Assembly (NCBI GenBank): GCA_022578605.1
Contig: MU394060.1
Coordinates: forward strand, 1-64,000
Length of the DNA: 64,000 nucleotides
Source: Camillea tinctor
Lineage: Eukaryota; Ascomycota; Sordariomycetes; Xylariales; Xylariaceae
Direction of reading: 5' to 3'
Positions 34,501 through 45,814 of this stretch are shown one piece after another. A program made the translations under genes and the position numbers. The notes under the pieces were generated by a model. The model saw nothing but the letters and a program-made list of their open reading frames with translations, ran no database searches and had not been told where the DNA came from. Each line of letters begins with the position of its first letter. The first letter of the stretch is position 1.

Positions 34501-35414
34501 AAGAAGGGAAGAGAAGAGGAGAAAAAAAAAATCAAGAACTAGAAAACTGGGCAAAACCCCTGTTCTCTTCTTCGTGGGTGTTTTCCCTTTTCCTTCAACG
34601 TCTGTGCCCCACTACGGTGTGTATGTATGTATGTGTGTGTAGTCTATGTTGTTGCGTTTATCTGCGTTGGTCTTTCTTGTCCTTCACCTACAATACTAGG
34701 TTAAAAAGTACCTTGTCTACAATACGAACGGACACACACCTCTTCGTCTTTTATTGAGGCTGGGCTGGAGAAACGCTGCTAAGTACCGCATATGAAGAAG
34801 CATTTTTGAAGATTTTCTTTTTTCTTTTCTTCTTCTCCCACCCCCCTCTTCTTTTTATTCTTTCGTCCTTTCCCACCCACTCCTCCAACTTATACAACTT
34901 TATATACCTATTATATGTTACATCCCAAGCTGAGCTGTGGTATACACAAGGTATAACACACAACACGATCTTACCGCCCTATATACGCTTATATCTTAAA
35001 AAGGCGCATATAAGTCGGTCACAAGATAGACAGACAGCCTCACCTCAGCCGGCTCAGCTGCTTGTTTGAGTACTTATCACTTACAAGCTTCTAATCCGTC
35101 TTCATCACGGCCAGACCAAAACCACCCAACCACTGTCGTTCGCCAAACCACGCCACCACGTCAATCTACATCACACGGCATTCTTCTCACCTTATCTTAC
35201 TCTACTCATTGCGCATTATCCCGCCTGTCCCGGCGCAAAGAAGGAGAAAAAAAAACTTGGATTTCTTGAAAACACATCTCTAGGAAGGAAGAAAAGATCA
35301 ACATTAATCAATTGATCGCAATCTTTCTTTCGCCCCTCGTTTTTATCTACGACTATATTTTTCTATTAGTGAGATAAGAGCAACCTGCGTAGGGTCGGCA
35401 TACTAGCGCCCAAG
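31536..35414. other. long intergenic region
   Basis: About 3.9 kb with no supported gene. It is AT-rich and dense in ACCTA/TAGGT words, including TACCTAGGTA at 32058-32067 and 32376-32385 and a run of TAGGTAG near 32114-32152. Microsatellite GTAT/GTGT lies at 34620-34640. The last 800 bp hold pyrimidine-rich leader-like sequence before the MARVEL gene. All open frames are short and contradicted by frames on the other strand. Confidence 0.45.
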
Positions 35415-36236
35415 ATGCTGTTCGCCGTCTTCTTCGCCTTTTGGCGATTCCTGGAGATCCTCACTTTGGTAAGCTCCGTTTTTTTCTTTCTTGCTTCACT
35501 CCAATTCTTTCCTTGTGAATTCTTAATACCCTATATCTCGACTTTTTCTCTTTATGGGGCGAGATGCGATTACCACATTCCCAAGTGTAATTTCACATGC
35601 GCCGGCGTCCCATCCACCATGACCGCACCTCACGAACGAGACACCCTTTCCTAGTCCGCACCAGCTAACCACCCCACCCCCTAGATCCCCACCATGGGCA
35701 TGCTCGCCTACTTCGTCAACGGCTGGGTGTCCCTCAACCAGCTGACCCCAGACTACGTGCTGGTCCTGTTCATCGTGTCAGTGCTCGCGCTGGCCTGGGC
35801 CATCTACACGCTGTTCAGCTACCACCGGTCCTCGACGAACGCCACCTTCGTGGCGATCGTGGACCTGCTCTTCGTGGGGGCCTTCATCGGGGCGGTGTAC
35901 GCGCTGCGCTTCATCGCCGCCGCCGACTGCACGCACATCGCCGCGGGATCGTACGCGGACGCGCAGTTTGGTCCTTTCGGCAGCGCCCGCGTGGCCACCT
36001 CCTTCGACGCGAGCGTCGACAAGACGTGCGCCATGCTGAAGGCGTGCTTCGCGTTCGGCATCATGAACGCCGTGTTCTTCTTCATCACTAGCGTGCTGGC
36101 GTGTTTCCACGGCGATCGCATGGGCTCCCGCGACCGCGCGACGTATGTTCGCGAGACGCACTATCATCGCCATGGCCACCGGAGTAGCCCCCATAGTCGC
36201 CGGAGCTCGCACTCGCATCGCCGCACGTATGTCTAA
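35415..36236 (+). CDS. MARVEL-domain membrane protein
   Basis: Predicted exons 35415-35468 and 35685-36236 give 201 residues with four membrane segments: MLFAVFFAFWRFLEILTL running into MGMLAYFVNGW across the intron, then VLVLFIVSVLALAWAIYTLF, FVAIVDLLFVGAFIGAVYAL, and CFAFGIMNAVFFFITSVLA. That topology, the short loops and the length fit fungal MARVEL proteins, which sit in membranes at sites of trafficking or in eisosome-like domains. The first exon is only 18 codons, ends in frame at a GTAAGC donor and supplies the missing part of the first segment, so the start at 35415 is preferred over the ATG at 35694. The tail is rich in His, Arg and Ser (HYHRHGHRSSPHSRRSSHSHRR), probably cytosolic. 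Confidence 0.8.
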
Positions 36237-37835
36237 GGATTTTTTTCATTTTCTTTTCGAGACGGTGGAAATGGTGAGTGTGAGGAGAGTGGAAAAGGGA
36301 GGGGGGGTTCTTTCTTTCTTTCTTTTGCGACTGGGAGACGGTTAACACTATGTACGACGATGATGCCGTGTGTCAGAGAAAGGGAGGGAGGGAAGGCATT
36401 AATGATAAATATAATAGAACTAAAAGAAAAAAGAAAGTTGGAATTTCTAAGGAATTTAGAAAGAAAGAGAGGGTGAAGAAGAAGAACGGGGGAGGAATAT
36501 TCACAAAGTAGCGATGAGCTTTCATATTTGTTTCCCTAATTAGCTTTTGATGGCTGGATGATGGATGAAACGAATCTACGAATTGATGACTTTATAATAC
36601 TCATCTTCCCTGCTTCTAGAATTCAGAGCTACCTAACTACACTACACGTATGAGAGATCAGCTTGCTCTTTTTCTAATTTCCTCTCTTCAGATCGTTATG
36701 GTTTCTTCGCTGTACATTGACATATAACCCGATAATATAGTAAAAAAGGAGGGCGAGATGAGCAGGGGAAAGGGGGAATGGGGGATGGGGGATGGGGGAT
36801 GGATGAGAGGATTACAGACTCGAGACTGAACAAAGCGAAGCGAACTTAAAAAGCCAACCTAACCTCCTTGGCTAACTTGCATGCCATAGCTAGGTGTCAT
36901 TCTTGCTAATATCACTACGAACAAGACCCTTTTTAATATATACAAGTATATATATTTCAAGGGTAACGTATTCTTTTTTTCTTTACGATCTTGCTCTCAT
37001 ACACTCATATTGTAGTTGTGATGTATACAATGAAGGTAAGGGAAGGCAGTGGAGTACATATTGCTATCCGACATCGGACAGCTAATTTATTCCTCTTTCC
37101 ATGTATATATACCTAAATGGTAACATATTTTGTTTAATGAGCCTGTTTTCCTCTATATTTTCCAAATGACCGGTGGTGTGTATTTCCGCACCTTAAAAAC
37201 GTGAGATCTTGGGGAGAGCTTTTCTTTACTATGTCTGTATCAACCACCACATCTGGTCCTCTTCGTTAGGCACATCAAAAAGGCCTCGTACCATGCTCTG
37301 CATTCATGGCATATCTCTAGCGGTTAAAAAAAATAAGAGTTCATTCGACAAGGACACATAGGCATCCATCCCTAGAACTTCTCGGGACGAACGGCTCCCT
37401 CCGCCAATAGCTTGACCTACGCAGCTAGTGTGCGTCATTGGCGAAAAGAATAGCAAAAGGGGCGGGCATCAGATCAGGCTACACAGCTACGACATACCGT
37501 CGCACGGATGCCGGAAAGTCAGTACCCGTATAGGCGAGAATAAATATCCTACATCCATCCAGGTTGCTGACGCGTATGGAACGTGCTATGCCAATTGGTT
37601 CACCAAAGCGATATCGCTTAACTATCCGTAGAACACTAGCAGGCAGTTTTCCCGACGAGACTCGCTTTGGGTATTCGTTTGTCCAAGGTAAATAGGTACC
37701 TAGGGTAGGCATCAAGGATTGCGGGCGCCGTCTGTCTGGATGGTGGTGGCCACCCACGCAGGCTTCATAACCAACTGGTTGATAGCTTGCGGACACGCCG
37801 TACTTTCTCGCAAGCGAGATAAATCCATTACGACA
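36237..37835. other. convergent intergenic region
   Basis: About 1.6 kb between the 3' ends of the MARVEL and DPH2 genes. It has a GGGGGAT tandem repeat at 36777-36804 and purine-rich runs at 36370-36490. The open frames near 37430-37800 overlap on opposite strands and lack support. Confidence 0.45.
36777..36804 (+). repeat. ATGGGGG tandem repeat
   Basis: Three to four head-to-tail copies of the heptamer ATGGGGG in the 3' spacer. Simple sequence; G-rich and able in principle to form a quadruplex. Confidence 0.65.
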
Positions 37836-39536
37836 TCACGTTCTCTGTGACTGCTCCTCGCCGACAGCGTACCCCCTTGCGATACCGCTACGCCCCTCCT
37901 CGACGAGCGTGCTCTCTTCCACTTCCACTTCATCCTCTTCTCCCGTGTTAAAGTCGCTGCCCAGACCCTGCCACGTCCGCTGGGACCTCAAAAATTGGGC
38001 GCCCGGGCTGACCACACCGTTGACTAGGGCCACGTCTCCTGTAGCTCTCTTGACTACAGCCGAGGAAGAGATAGTTCTAGGTGTCGACTTGTCATCGTTG
38101 TTGGTCTGAGTTCCGTTTGTGCTGGCGTCTCGTATCACAACTCGCATTGGGCGGCTGTGGCTAACAAGTTTGCCGGTCCGGAGGTCAAACTCAGGGGGTT
38201 CCGACTCCTCATCATCAACGCCGCCTGCGACATCATCGTCCGGTACAAGTACTGGCTCTTCTTCTCCTTCCTTCGTTTCGGCCTCGATATCCTTAGACTT
38301 ATCTTCCCCACCTTTAACACCCTCGATACCCCCCCACCACTCCCCTGTCCAAATCCTCGTCTCCTCGCCCTGCAAGGCGAGCCCTAGCTCAAATGGCGTG
38401 ATAACAGGCTTCCAAAGGCCATCCTGTTCTACCAAGCCGCTCTCCCAGCAGCCGACCACGACCCAGCCGTCGATCTCGGCAAAGTTGGCCAGCTTAGCTG
38501 TGTTTAGCTTGCCCACGACTATGGTATAACTCTTCTTGCCGGCGGCAGCGATCTGCTCGCGCAGTGTCGCGATGGTCGACATGTAATTCTTGACTGACAG
38601 CGTGTTCACTAGAATGCCAATGATGGAAGCGGTAGCGAGGCGGATGACGAGCGCATAGCGCCGGCGGAGCATGGAGGGCGTGGCGCTGGGGTCAGGGACT
38701 TCGGACGCGGTAGTGTAGGGAGAGGAAGGGGTCGCGTAGATGCGTAGAGAGGCGAGGCGAGAGGAGAGGGTGAGGAGAAGGGAGGTGGGAGGGTTCGAGA
38801 TGTGAAAGAGGTGATGGGCGTGTAAATCATCATCGTTTCCGGCTGCATTGTTCTCCTGAGAGGCGGGATCGAGATATAGGAGTTTGCGGTTTGGTATTGT
38901 TCCGGAGGGATCGCGCGCAATTTCCGTTGCAATAATATGAGAGTATCCTTTCGCTCGTAGTAATTCACACACGGGCTTAACATGTTCTTGAAACATGACA
39001 TCGGCCATCACGATAACCTTGTGCTCTGCCTTGTCCTGGAATTCCTTCTCAAAGGCCTCTACCACCGCATCGTAATCTAACTTCTGCCGTGTGAAGATAT
39101 GAAGTACGGGTAATCTTGAGGTAGGGCTCAGACATGCGCGACCGTAGTGCACAACGGCGTCAGCATCGGCGTGTTCGGCAGCGATCTCGTCGACACAACA
39201 GGCGCTGTACGATGTGTCGGCTAGGATGTATAATCTTTGTCCCTGAACCTGCGACGGCGCATTCGCATTCTCTGAGCGCCTCCTTAATTCCTTGCCCAAA
39301 GCATCCACGACCCATGGAGCGTCTGGTAGCATGGCATCGGGAAACTGTAAAGCGATGCGCTTCCATTTCTGTGTCTGGATCTCGTCGGCGGTTCGTGCGA
39401 TTTCGTAGACTTCGAAGAGCTCTTCATCGGATCTATGTGGTCGGTTCGCTTCAACTGCGACTGCAGAGAAGTCTTCGGTGAAGGTGAGTTCGGCTGGGGT
39501 TGATAGGACCGGAGGAGCGCTGAGTTCTGAGGCCAT
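37836..39536 (-). CDS. DPH2: diphthamide biosynthesis protein 2
   Basis: Partner of Dph1 in the first step of diphthamide synthesis, transfer of the aminocarboxypropyl group of S-adenosylmethionine to a His of elongation factor 2; cytosolic, iron-sulphur dependent. Single exon, 566 residues from the ATG at 39536 (MASELSAPPV); the frame is open 32 codons further up, but that stretch has no conserved look. Family phrases are clear: ALQFPDAMLPD, YILADTSYSACCVDEIAAEH, ADAVVHYGRACLSPTSRLPVLHIF, and VVVGCWESGLVEQ near the end of the core. Candidate cluster cysteines are Cys113/114, Cys135 and the Cys in GCWES. An acidic low-complexity insert follows the core, and FLRSQRTWQGLGSDF lies close to the C-terminus, as is usual in fungal Dph2. 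Confidence 0.93.
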   Translation of the reverse strand: MASELSAPPVLSTPAELTFTEDFSAVAVEANRPHRSDEELFEVYEIARTADEIQTQKWKRIALQFPDAMLPDAPWVVDALGKELRRRSENANAPSQVQGQRLYILADTSYSACCVDEIAAEHADADAVVHYGRACLSPTSRLPVLHIFTRQKLDYDAVVEAFEKEFQDKAEHKVIVMADVMFQEHVKPVCELLRAKGYSHIIATEIARDPSGTIPNRKLLYLDPASQENNAAGNDDDLHAHHLFHISNPPTSLLLTLSSRLASLRIYATPSSPYTTASEVPDPSATPSMLRRRYALVIRLATASIIGILVNTLSVKNYMSTIATLREQIAAAGKKSYTIVVGKLNTAKLANFAEIDGWVVVGCWESGLVEQDGLWKPVITPFELGLALQGEETRIWTGEWWGGIEGVKGGEDKSKDIEAETKEGEEEPVLVPDDDVAGGVDDEESEPPEFDLRTGKLVSHSRPMRVVIRDASTNGTQTNNDDKSTPRTISSSAVVKRATGDVALVNGVVSPGAQFLRSQRTWQGLGSDFNTGEEDEVEVEESTLVEEGRSGIARGYAVGEEQSQRT

Positions 39537-40178
39537 GGTAAAACGAAGGACGTCCAGGTAATTCTGGACTTTGAAATTTTGAGTGTGTATATTTTGGTAA
39601 TGGAGGGGCAGAGGAGAGAGAGAGAGAGCCATTGGGAAAAAAAATATAGAAGTAAAGGTATCTAAAGGTGGGGGCGGGGTTCCTTAGGTAATATCCTGTT
39701 TATTGCATTTTATGCTATAGCTATAGGCCAGGGGTGACTTACACCTGTGTTTCCTAAGTCTTGTGTAACCTAGTATAATATATATTTAGTATGTAGGCTA
39801 TAGCATTAGGTACCGAACCCATGGGTCCTCAATACTACCTATGAATACCTAAGTACGGATGTAAGCACCTTATATATATCTAGGTTAGTATTATCTCGAA
39901 AGAATGAGTTATTCTGACAAGTCAGTTTTATTTTCATCATCGTTTTTAAAACTATAACAAGGGAGGATTAAAGGAGAAGGACTAGATAGAGAATGCCGTT
40001 GTTATTATTGCTCTTATTCCTGCTGCTACGGTCTATATATCATGATAAAGGGGTATTTGATAGGTAAGTACCTAACTCATATACATCGGAAGAAGTAAGT
40101 GAACCAACACCCTCTGTTTAATATGTACAGGCATTATCGAGAAAAAGAAAAAATATGGAGGAGAGGATCGTATGAGCA
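39537..40178. other. intergenic region
   Basis: Spacer of about 640 bp between the DPH2 start and the 3' end of the acyl-CoA synthetase gene, both on the minus strand. AT-rich; a GA-rich run (GAGAGAGAGAGAG) just upstream of DPH2 lies at 39612-39628. Nothing else seen. Confidence 0.5.
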
Positions 40179-42269
40179 TCAAAGCTTCACTTGACCGGCG
40201 TTCAACCGGTCCCAATCACTCTTCCTAAACTCGACATACGTCCCCTCCTTGAGCCAGTATATCTCGTCGTCCTGCACCTTGCCCGGGTCCACGCCCTGCA
40301 CCCTCAGCTCGTGCTTCTGCTGCTTGTTGGTGCCCGTCATCGCCGCCGTGAGCCCGTTCCCGATCCTCAGGAAAATCGGCACCGCGTACTTGGGCAGCTT
40401 CCGACTCGCGTGCTGGGCGATCGAGTGCAGCAGCGCCGCGTCGGGCTTCTGGCTCAGCACCACCGCCGCGCAGCCCGCACGTCCGTCGTGGTTCGGCAGC
40501 TGCACGCCGTACACGTTGGCCTCCTGCACCGCCTCGTGCGTGCCCATCATCTCGCTGACCTCGGTGGTCGCCACGTTCTCGCTCTTCCACCGGAACGTGT
40601 CGCCGATGCGGTCGTGGAAGTACATGCGCCCTTCCTTGTCCCAGCTCACTAGGTCGCCTGACCGGAAGTACCCGTCCCCCTTCTTCAGCACGTCGCGGAT
40701 GATCTTGCTGTTCGTCGCCTTGGGGTTGTTGAAGTACCCCTGGAAGCTCTCCTTCATGTCCGACGGCAGCACGAAAAGCAACTCGCCGACCTCCCCCCGC
40801 TTGACCTGCCGGCAGTAGCCCGTCTTGGGGTCCCGTGCTGGCGCGTCCGTCTCCGGGTCGCGCTCTACGATGGCGATCTTGGTGCGCATGAGGAGCCCGT
40901 AGAGCCAGCCGTTGCGCCCGATTGCACCGCTCGCAAAGTCGTTGCGTGTGAAATTCCATGTTGCCAAGAAACCCTCCGTCGCTCCGTAGAACTCAGCGAT
41001 GGCCTCTATACCGAATCGTTCCCGGAATCTCTCCCACACGTCCGGGCGCAGTCCATTCCCAAAAGCTATCCGTACTCTATGTTTCTTATCCATGTTCTCC
41101 CCTGTAACTGGGTCGATTTGAGGCGGTGCGGCTAGGAGGTAGCGGCATGTCTCTCCAACGTATTGAATCATGCTGGCGTTATGCTGGCGCACCTCGTTCC
41201 AGAATGTCTTGGTCGAGAATTTCCGTCCTATGGCGAAAGTACACTCAGATTCCAGGCACTGATAAAGTCCCATGATGGTGGCGGAGCTATGGTATATCGG
41301 CATCGCCTGCAATCTTAGTTAGTGGCTGACTATGCGACGCCCAACCCGCGCTTAGAATAACTGACCGTGTAGAATACGTCCGAAGTGCGCGTGCCCAGCC
41401 ATCGCCCAGCAAACATACCGGCCATAGCCAGCTTGCTCCAAGACACGATAGCGGCTTTTGGCAATCCTGTTGTCCCAGAAGTGTAAATGAGGATAGCCAT
41501 GTCGCGACCCAGATCCCCTGAGCGGAGCGAGTCTGGTGGCCGCGTTGGTTCCGTCGCAAGTACTTCCGTGGTTAACTCTGGTGTCAGAAGTTCGATTCGC
41601 AAACCCCCTAGCTTCTCGCGCACGCCATCGTCTATGTTGGCCGCGACCTCTGGATCCACCAGCATAAGCACAGCTTGAGCGGTTTTGACACAGTGAGTTA
41701 GCGCATCTCCTGTCAGGTTGTAGTTGATGAAGGCGGGCTTCACGCCGATGGACCACAGGCCGAAGCAGAGAAGCACGAAATGATCCGAGTTGGGACAGTC
41801 CAGAGCCACGATATCCTTGGGGCGAAGGTTGAACTTGGCCTTCAGGTAATTTCCATACTTCATGGCCGCCTCATAGGTTTGAGCGAACGTCCACGACCGA
41901 TCCTGGAAGAGTAGGTAGGGCCTGTCTGCTGAGGACTTATTGGTGGCGGCCTGTTCAAGCCTGTAGAAGCCGTTGCTACGGTCCTTCCTCTCACGCCAGT
42001 GGGTTTGGAAGACAGCCGGGAGAAAACCACGGAACAGCGTTCGGTCATAATGCCAACCCGTCTTCGCATCAATATATGCCAGGGCCGCAGTAGCGGCTGG
42101 CAAGGCAACGGCCAGAGGAACTGTTTCCCACCACAGGAAGGGTTAGCCACAAGTTTATGATAAAAGTCATGTGAGACTCCAACTGGTTAAGATGTAGGCA
42201 AGCAGGTGTAGGTTATATATACTGTCATAAAAGAAAACCTTAAAAATGGGGCTGGTGCTTACTGGGCAT
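40179..42269 (-). CDS. FAT1/FATP-type very-long-chain acyl-CoA synthetase
   Basis: Activates long and very long fatty acids with ATP and CoA and may couple this to uptake; this family acts at the plasma membrane, lipid bodies or peroxisomes. Predicted exons on the minus strand are 42269-42263 (7 nt, ATGCCCA), 42120-41366 and 41306-40179, giving 629 residues. The tiny first exon yields MPIPLAVALPAATAALAYI, matching the usual hydrophobic N-terminus; within exon 2 alone there is no suitable ATG. The AMP-binding P-loop YTSGTTGLPK is at 215-224, the FATP signature FYGATEG at 360-366, and YFRSGDLVSWDKEGRMYF and DRIGDTFRWKSENV follow. The C-terminus ends QVKL, only weakly like a peroxisomal signal. 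It lies upstream of DPH2 on the same strand, 642 bp away. Confidence 0.92.
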
Positions 42270-44103
42270 GGCTAGGTTGGGAGAGCTTCACAATCTATGT
42301 CGTTATAGTTATGGCCGGAGAGTTAAGCAGAAAAAGGGACGAGATGGGATTAATATCAGTAATCTTGGGCAGCGCATAGACTTGGCATAAGAAAAAAAAG
42401 AGAAAAGGGAATACTGATTATCAAGTACAATATATATGTCTACGCTCATCAAATCTCATGGCAAAAATATGATTGTCACCTTTGCATGATCTAGGGAACC
42501 AAGCTCGGGGCGAAGTGTCGGGAAGTAAAAGATTAGGGTAGTTGGTGAGTTATTATATAGGGAGTAGTATCGTACAGTTGTTGATGTACGGTTCGTCAAG
42601 TTCCCGAGGTCCAGACTAGCGGTTCCGTCTGTGTCGAGACGACAATGTGGGTCGTAAGGAATCGTTGACTTATAGCACTACCACTTACATGGTATGCTAG
42701 TCGCGGTCATCATGTAGTTTACTAGGTAGGGGGTTTTTAATGGATATGTGTATGGAGTATGCATGCAATAGGATTATCTGGAATGCCCTTGTACGGAATA
42801 TAGGCCGACCAAGGTTAGGTGAAAAGGGTCCACATGACTCAGGTCGGCCATGCGCGCTTCGGTCGATGGAAAGTCTGGACGAAATACCTAAGTAGAAGTT
42901 TATATCTACAATAGAGAGATAGGGAAGAGAAGAAAAGGGGAAAGATTCTAGGTAAAGAAGTAGATAAAATACCTAACCTACTATGTAGGTTACCTAGGTA
43001 TATAAAGTAATAATACCTAGGTATGTAAGATATGAGTGAACATGTACACATATATCATACTACGTATACCCGACACCAGACATCACAGACTTTTCTCTAA
43101 ATAGAGATAAAATATGCGAGTGATCAAACCATCAACTCTCTGTACATGTCAATACGTTTCAATATTGATATCAAATACTATACCTACCAGGTTATACTAT
43201 ACTAACCTAGCCTTAGTGAGGTTACCTCGACGTATTTCAATGTTACGAAAGTTTGTAGTTTGTTGTAACCCCTCGGGTTCTTTTTTTTGTTTAGGGGTTT
43301 TTTTTCTTCTTCTTTTGTTCCTGAAATGCTTCCTCTTTTCTATCTGTTAACCTAACTTACTATATTGCTATATACTGCATAACTTAACCTGACTAAGGAA
43401 CTAGTATGCTATTACACTGCTTCACGACTACCGAGGTACCTATTGACAAATCAATAAACCATAGCTGTGAACAAGTTATCTTTAGGACTGGGTAATCGCT
43501 ATTATTGCTATTTTCGGTAGGATCCGGGCTTGCGGGTGAGCTTCAGAAATGCATAGCGATGTATGGAGTAAGAAATGAGCTGATCCAAGTGCTACCAGGG
43601 CATTATTAGTGGTGCTTTCGGGGAGTTGCACTACGAGCCGAGGTTCGGCTGCCAGACGGTGGTGGAAGACCAATGGAAGGAATAAATACCTGACAGTTGC
43701 ATACGGAAAAGAAGGTTATGCTACAAGACATGATATTTGCATTAAACCGGACGCTAGAGGGGAAGATCTAACCGTATAGCCAGAAAATGAAGAGGGAACC
43801 CCCCTGCACCTTGTAGGGATTGGTTGATTTGATTTGATTTGATCGATTAACTGATTGATTAATTGCATTCTCCAATTTCACGATGTATTAGTTTGATCTT
43901 ACACTAAACATCATACATACACCATACGCCAAAGTGTAGACACGCTGGCCGGATTGGGGCTGGTTTAACATAACCCACTATTATGCAATTCGATAACCCG
44001 AACATCAACGTCGCTTTGTAGAAAGCGATATACAAACCACGAAGAAGAGAAAACAAACGATGCGGCCGAGTAGAACCAACCTCAAGCTCGAAATAAGCTA
44101 GCC
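42270..44103. other. divergent intergenic region
   Basis: About 1.8 kb between the acyl-CoA synthetase and PIG-S genes, holding both promoters. Two copies of TACCTAGGTA occur at 42991-43000 and 43014-43023, and TTGATTTGATTTGAT repeats at 43825-43840. No gene is supported. Confidence 0.5.
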
Positions 44104-45814
44104 ATGTCTTCACTTTCCGAAGACCCAACCTCAACAACAACGATAACCACGACGACATCAGACAATAACCCTAGTACCGACAACAATACCAAGCGGCGCA
44201 AGCAGCCACCTCCCGAAACCCCATCACACATCCGGAGACGGTCCTTTATAATAGCCTCCTTCTGGGCTATCGTCTTATTTCTCGGTCTACCAATATGGTG
44301 GAAGACAACCACCATTTACCGGGCAGATCTGCCCCTCGGCGAGATGATGGATTGGGCTGATGGAAAGGTATTGTCTTTTTTTATCAGACATTCTATTCTC
44401 TAATTCATATCTCGTAGCATCTGCTAACGCTCATCCTCCGTCTATCCAGGCATGCAGTCCCGAATTCCCTATACGAGTCGCCATAGATGCGCCTGATGTG
44501 CAAGCCAACGAGGCGGAGAGCCTCGTGCGAGAAACACAGCAAACCCTAGATGCTATGAAGGATTTCCCGGGACACCGTATTCGTCTCGAGATACCAGAGA
44601 CACCTATGGATCGCGCTGCAAGTTTAAATCCTAACTCGAATACGGCACTAGTCATACGTCTCAAGCAGGGCGATGCTATAGCCACAACACTTCACCCTCA
44701 CCTACCCATCCTAGAAGTTACATACCCTTCCGATTCCATAGTCCCTGGCACTTCTGCTGCCTCGAGCCTTTCCACCTACCTTGCGACAGAGCTTCGTTCT
44801 ACCTTTTCTGAAGAGCAGGCCATCATGTCCTACCTCCTTGCCACCTCGTCTATACCCTCCGAGAGACGGCCGCAAGACTTCTCCCAACAGATCACCGAAT
44901 CGTTATCGAAACGCATGACGCGCTCACTAAAGTATTCCCGAACGTATCATCTTACCTTCTCGCTGTTCACCAGCGGACCCTCGCCGAATAGCTGGGAAAT
45001 CGAGGAGGCTGTGCGCCAATACATGGACCCCGTATTGAACATGCTTAACTCGATCCATAACTTCACCATTGATACTCAGGTTCAGCTCTACGCTACCCCG
45101 GGAGTACAATCGCAAGTCCTCACTAAGGAGGACTTATCGTCCTTCATAAACGCTGCTGAGTGGCCCCTATCGCCATCTATCGGTGGTGCGCCGACGGTCA
45201 ATTTCGTTGTATACATCGGCAACCAAACCATCGGCGTTGGCTCCGAGTCTGAAACATCACAATCGTGGCTGATCCCCCAATGGGGCTCCGTCTACCTCCT
45301 CTCCCCCCCTCCTACAGACTACGTCCCAGCCGAACTGCTAAAGCAGCCCATCCTGACTTTTACATCTCACTTACTCTCCCTCCTCGGGACCCCGCAATCC
45401 GGGTCCCTACCGATGCGCCTATCGACACTCACACGTATCCGGTCCGCGGACTTGCTTCTGCGCGCCTCGTCCTCGCTCGGATCCCTCGCCCGCTTATCTC
45501 TAGCGCTACCTAGCATATCTATCCCGCCCAGTGTTGCCGATGGCGTCGCGAAATCGATGCACCACCTCGAGCTCGCGTGTGCCAGCAGCACCAGCAGCAA
45601 CAACGGACTAGAGCACGCGCGCATCGCCGAAGAGGAGGCCGAACGCGCATTCTTCGAGAAGAGCATGGTGGGCCAGCTCTACTTCCCCGACGAGCACAAG
45701 ATTGCCGTGTACCTCCCGCTTCTGGGCCCCGTGGGGGTCCCCTTGCTCATGGGCCTGCTGAACGAGATTAGAGCTTGGAAGAAGAGGAGGGCGGAAAAGC
45801 AGAAGGCGGCTTGA
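44104..45814 (+). CDS. GPI17: GPI transamidase subunit PIG-S/Gpi17
   Basis: Subunit of the ER-membrane complex that attaches glycosylphosphatidylinositol anchors to proteins. Predicted exons 44104-44367 and 44450-45814 give 542 residues, close to the family norm. After a Ser/Thr-rich cytosolic N-terminus (SSLSEDPTSTTTITTTTS) comes a membrane segment, FIIASFWAIVLFLGLPIWWKTTTIYRA, where GLPIWWKTTxxYRA is the family hallmark. The large middle part would face the ER lumen, and a second membrane segment near the end (VYLPLLGPVGVPLLMGLLNEI) returns a short basic tail. The joined sequence WADGK-ACSPEFPIRV is in frame; the intron carries CTAAC. Transamidase subunits are single-copy and essential in yeasts. 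Confidence 0.93.

Noticed and set aside
35778..36218. Minus-strand 146-codon frame over the MARVEL gene
   Set aside because: Antisense shadow; low-complexity Arg/His/Ala composition against four good membrane segments on the plus strand.
37428..37796. Overlapping frames of 67 (plus) and 105 (minus) codons beyond the DPH2 3' end
   Set aside because: They occupy the same DNA on opposite strands, with no conserved phrase.
40191..40959. Long frames (153, 189 and 244 codons) overlapping the acyl-CoA synthetase
   Set aside because: Arg/His/Ala-rich shadows of a GC-rich gene that has clear family motifs in its own frame.
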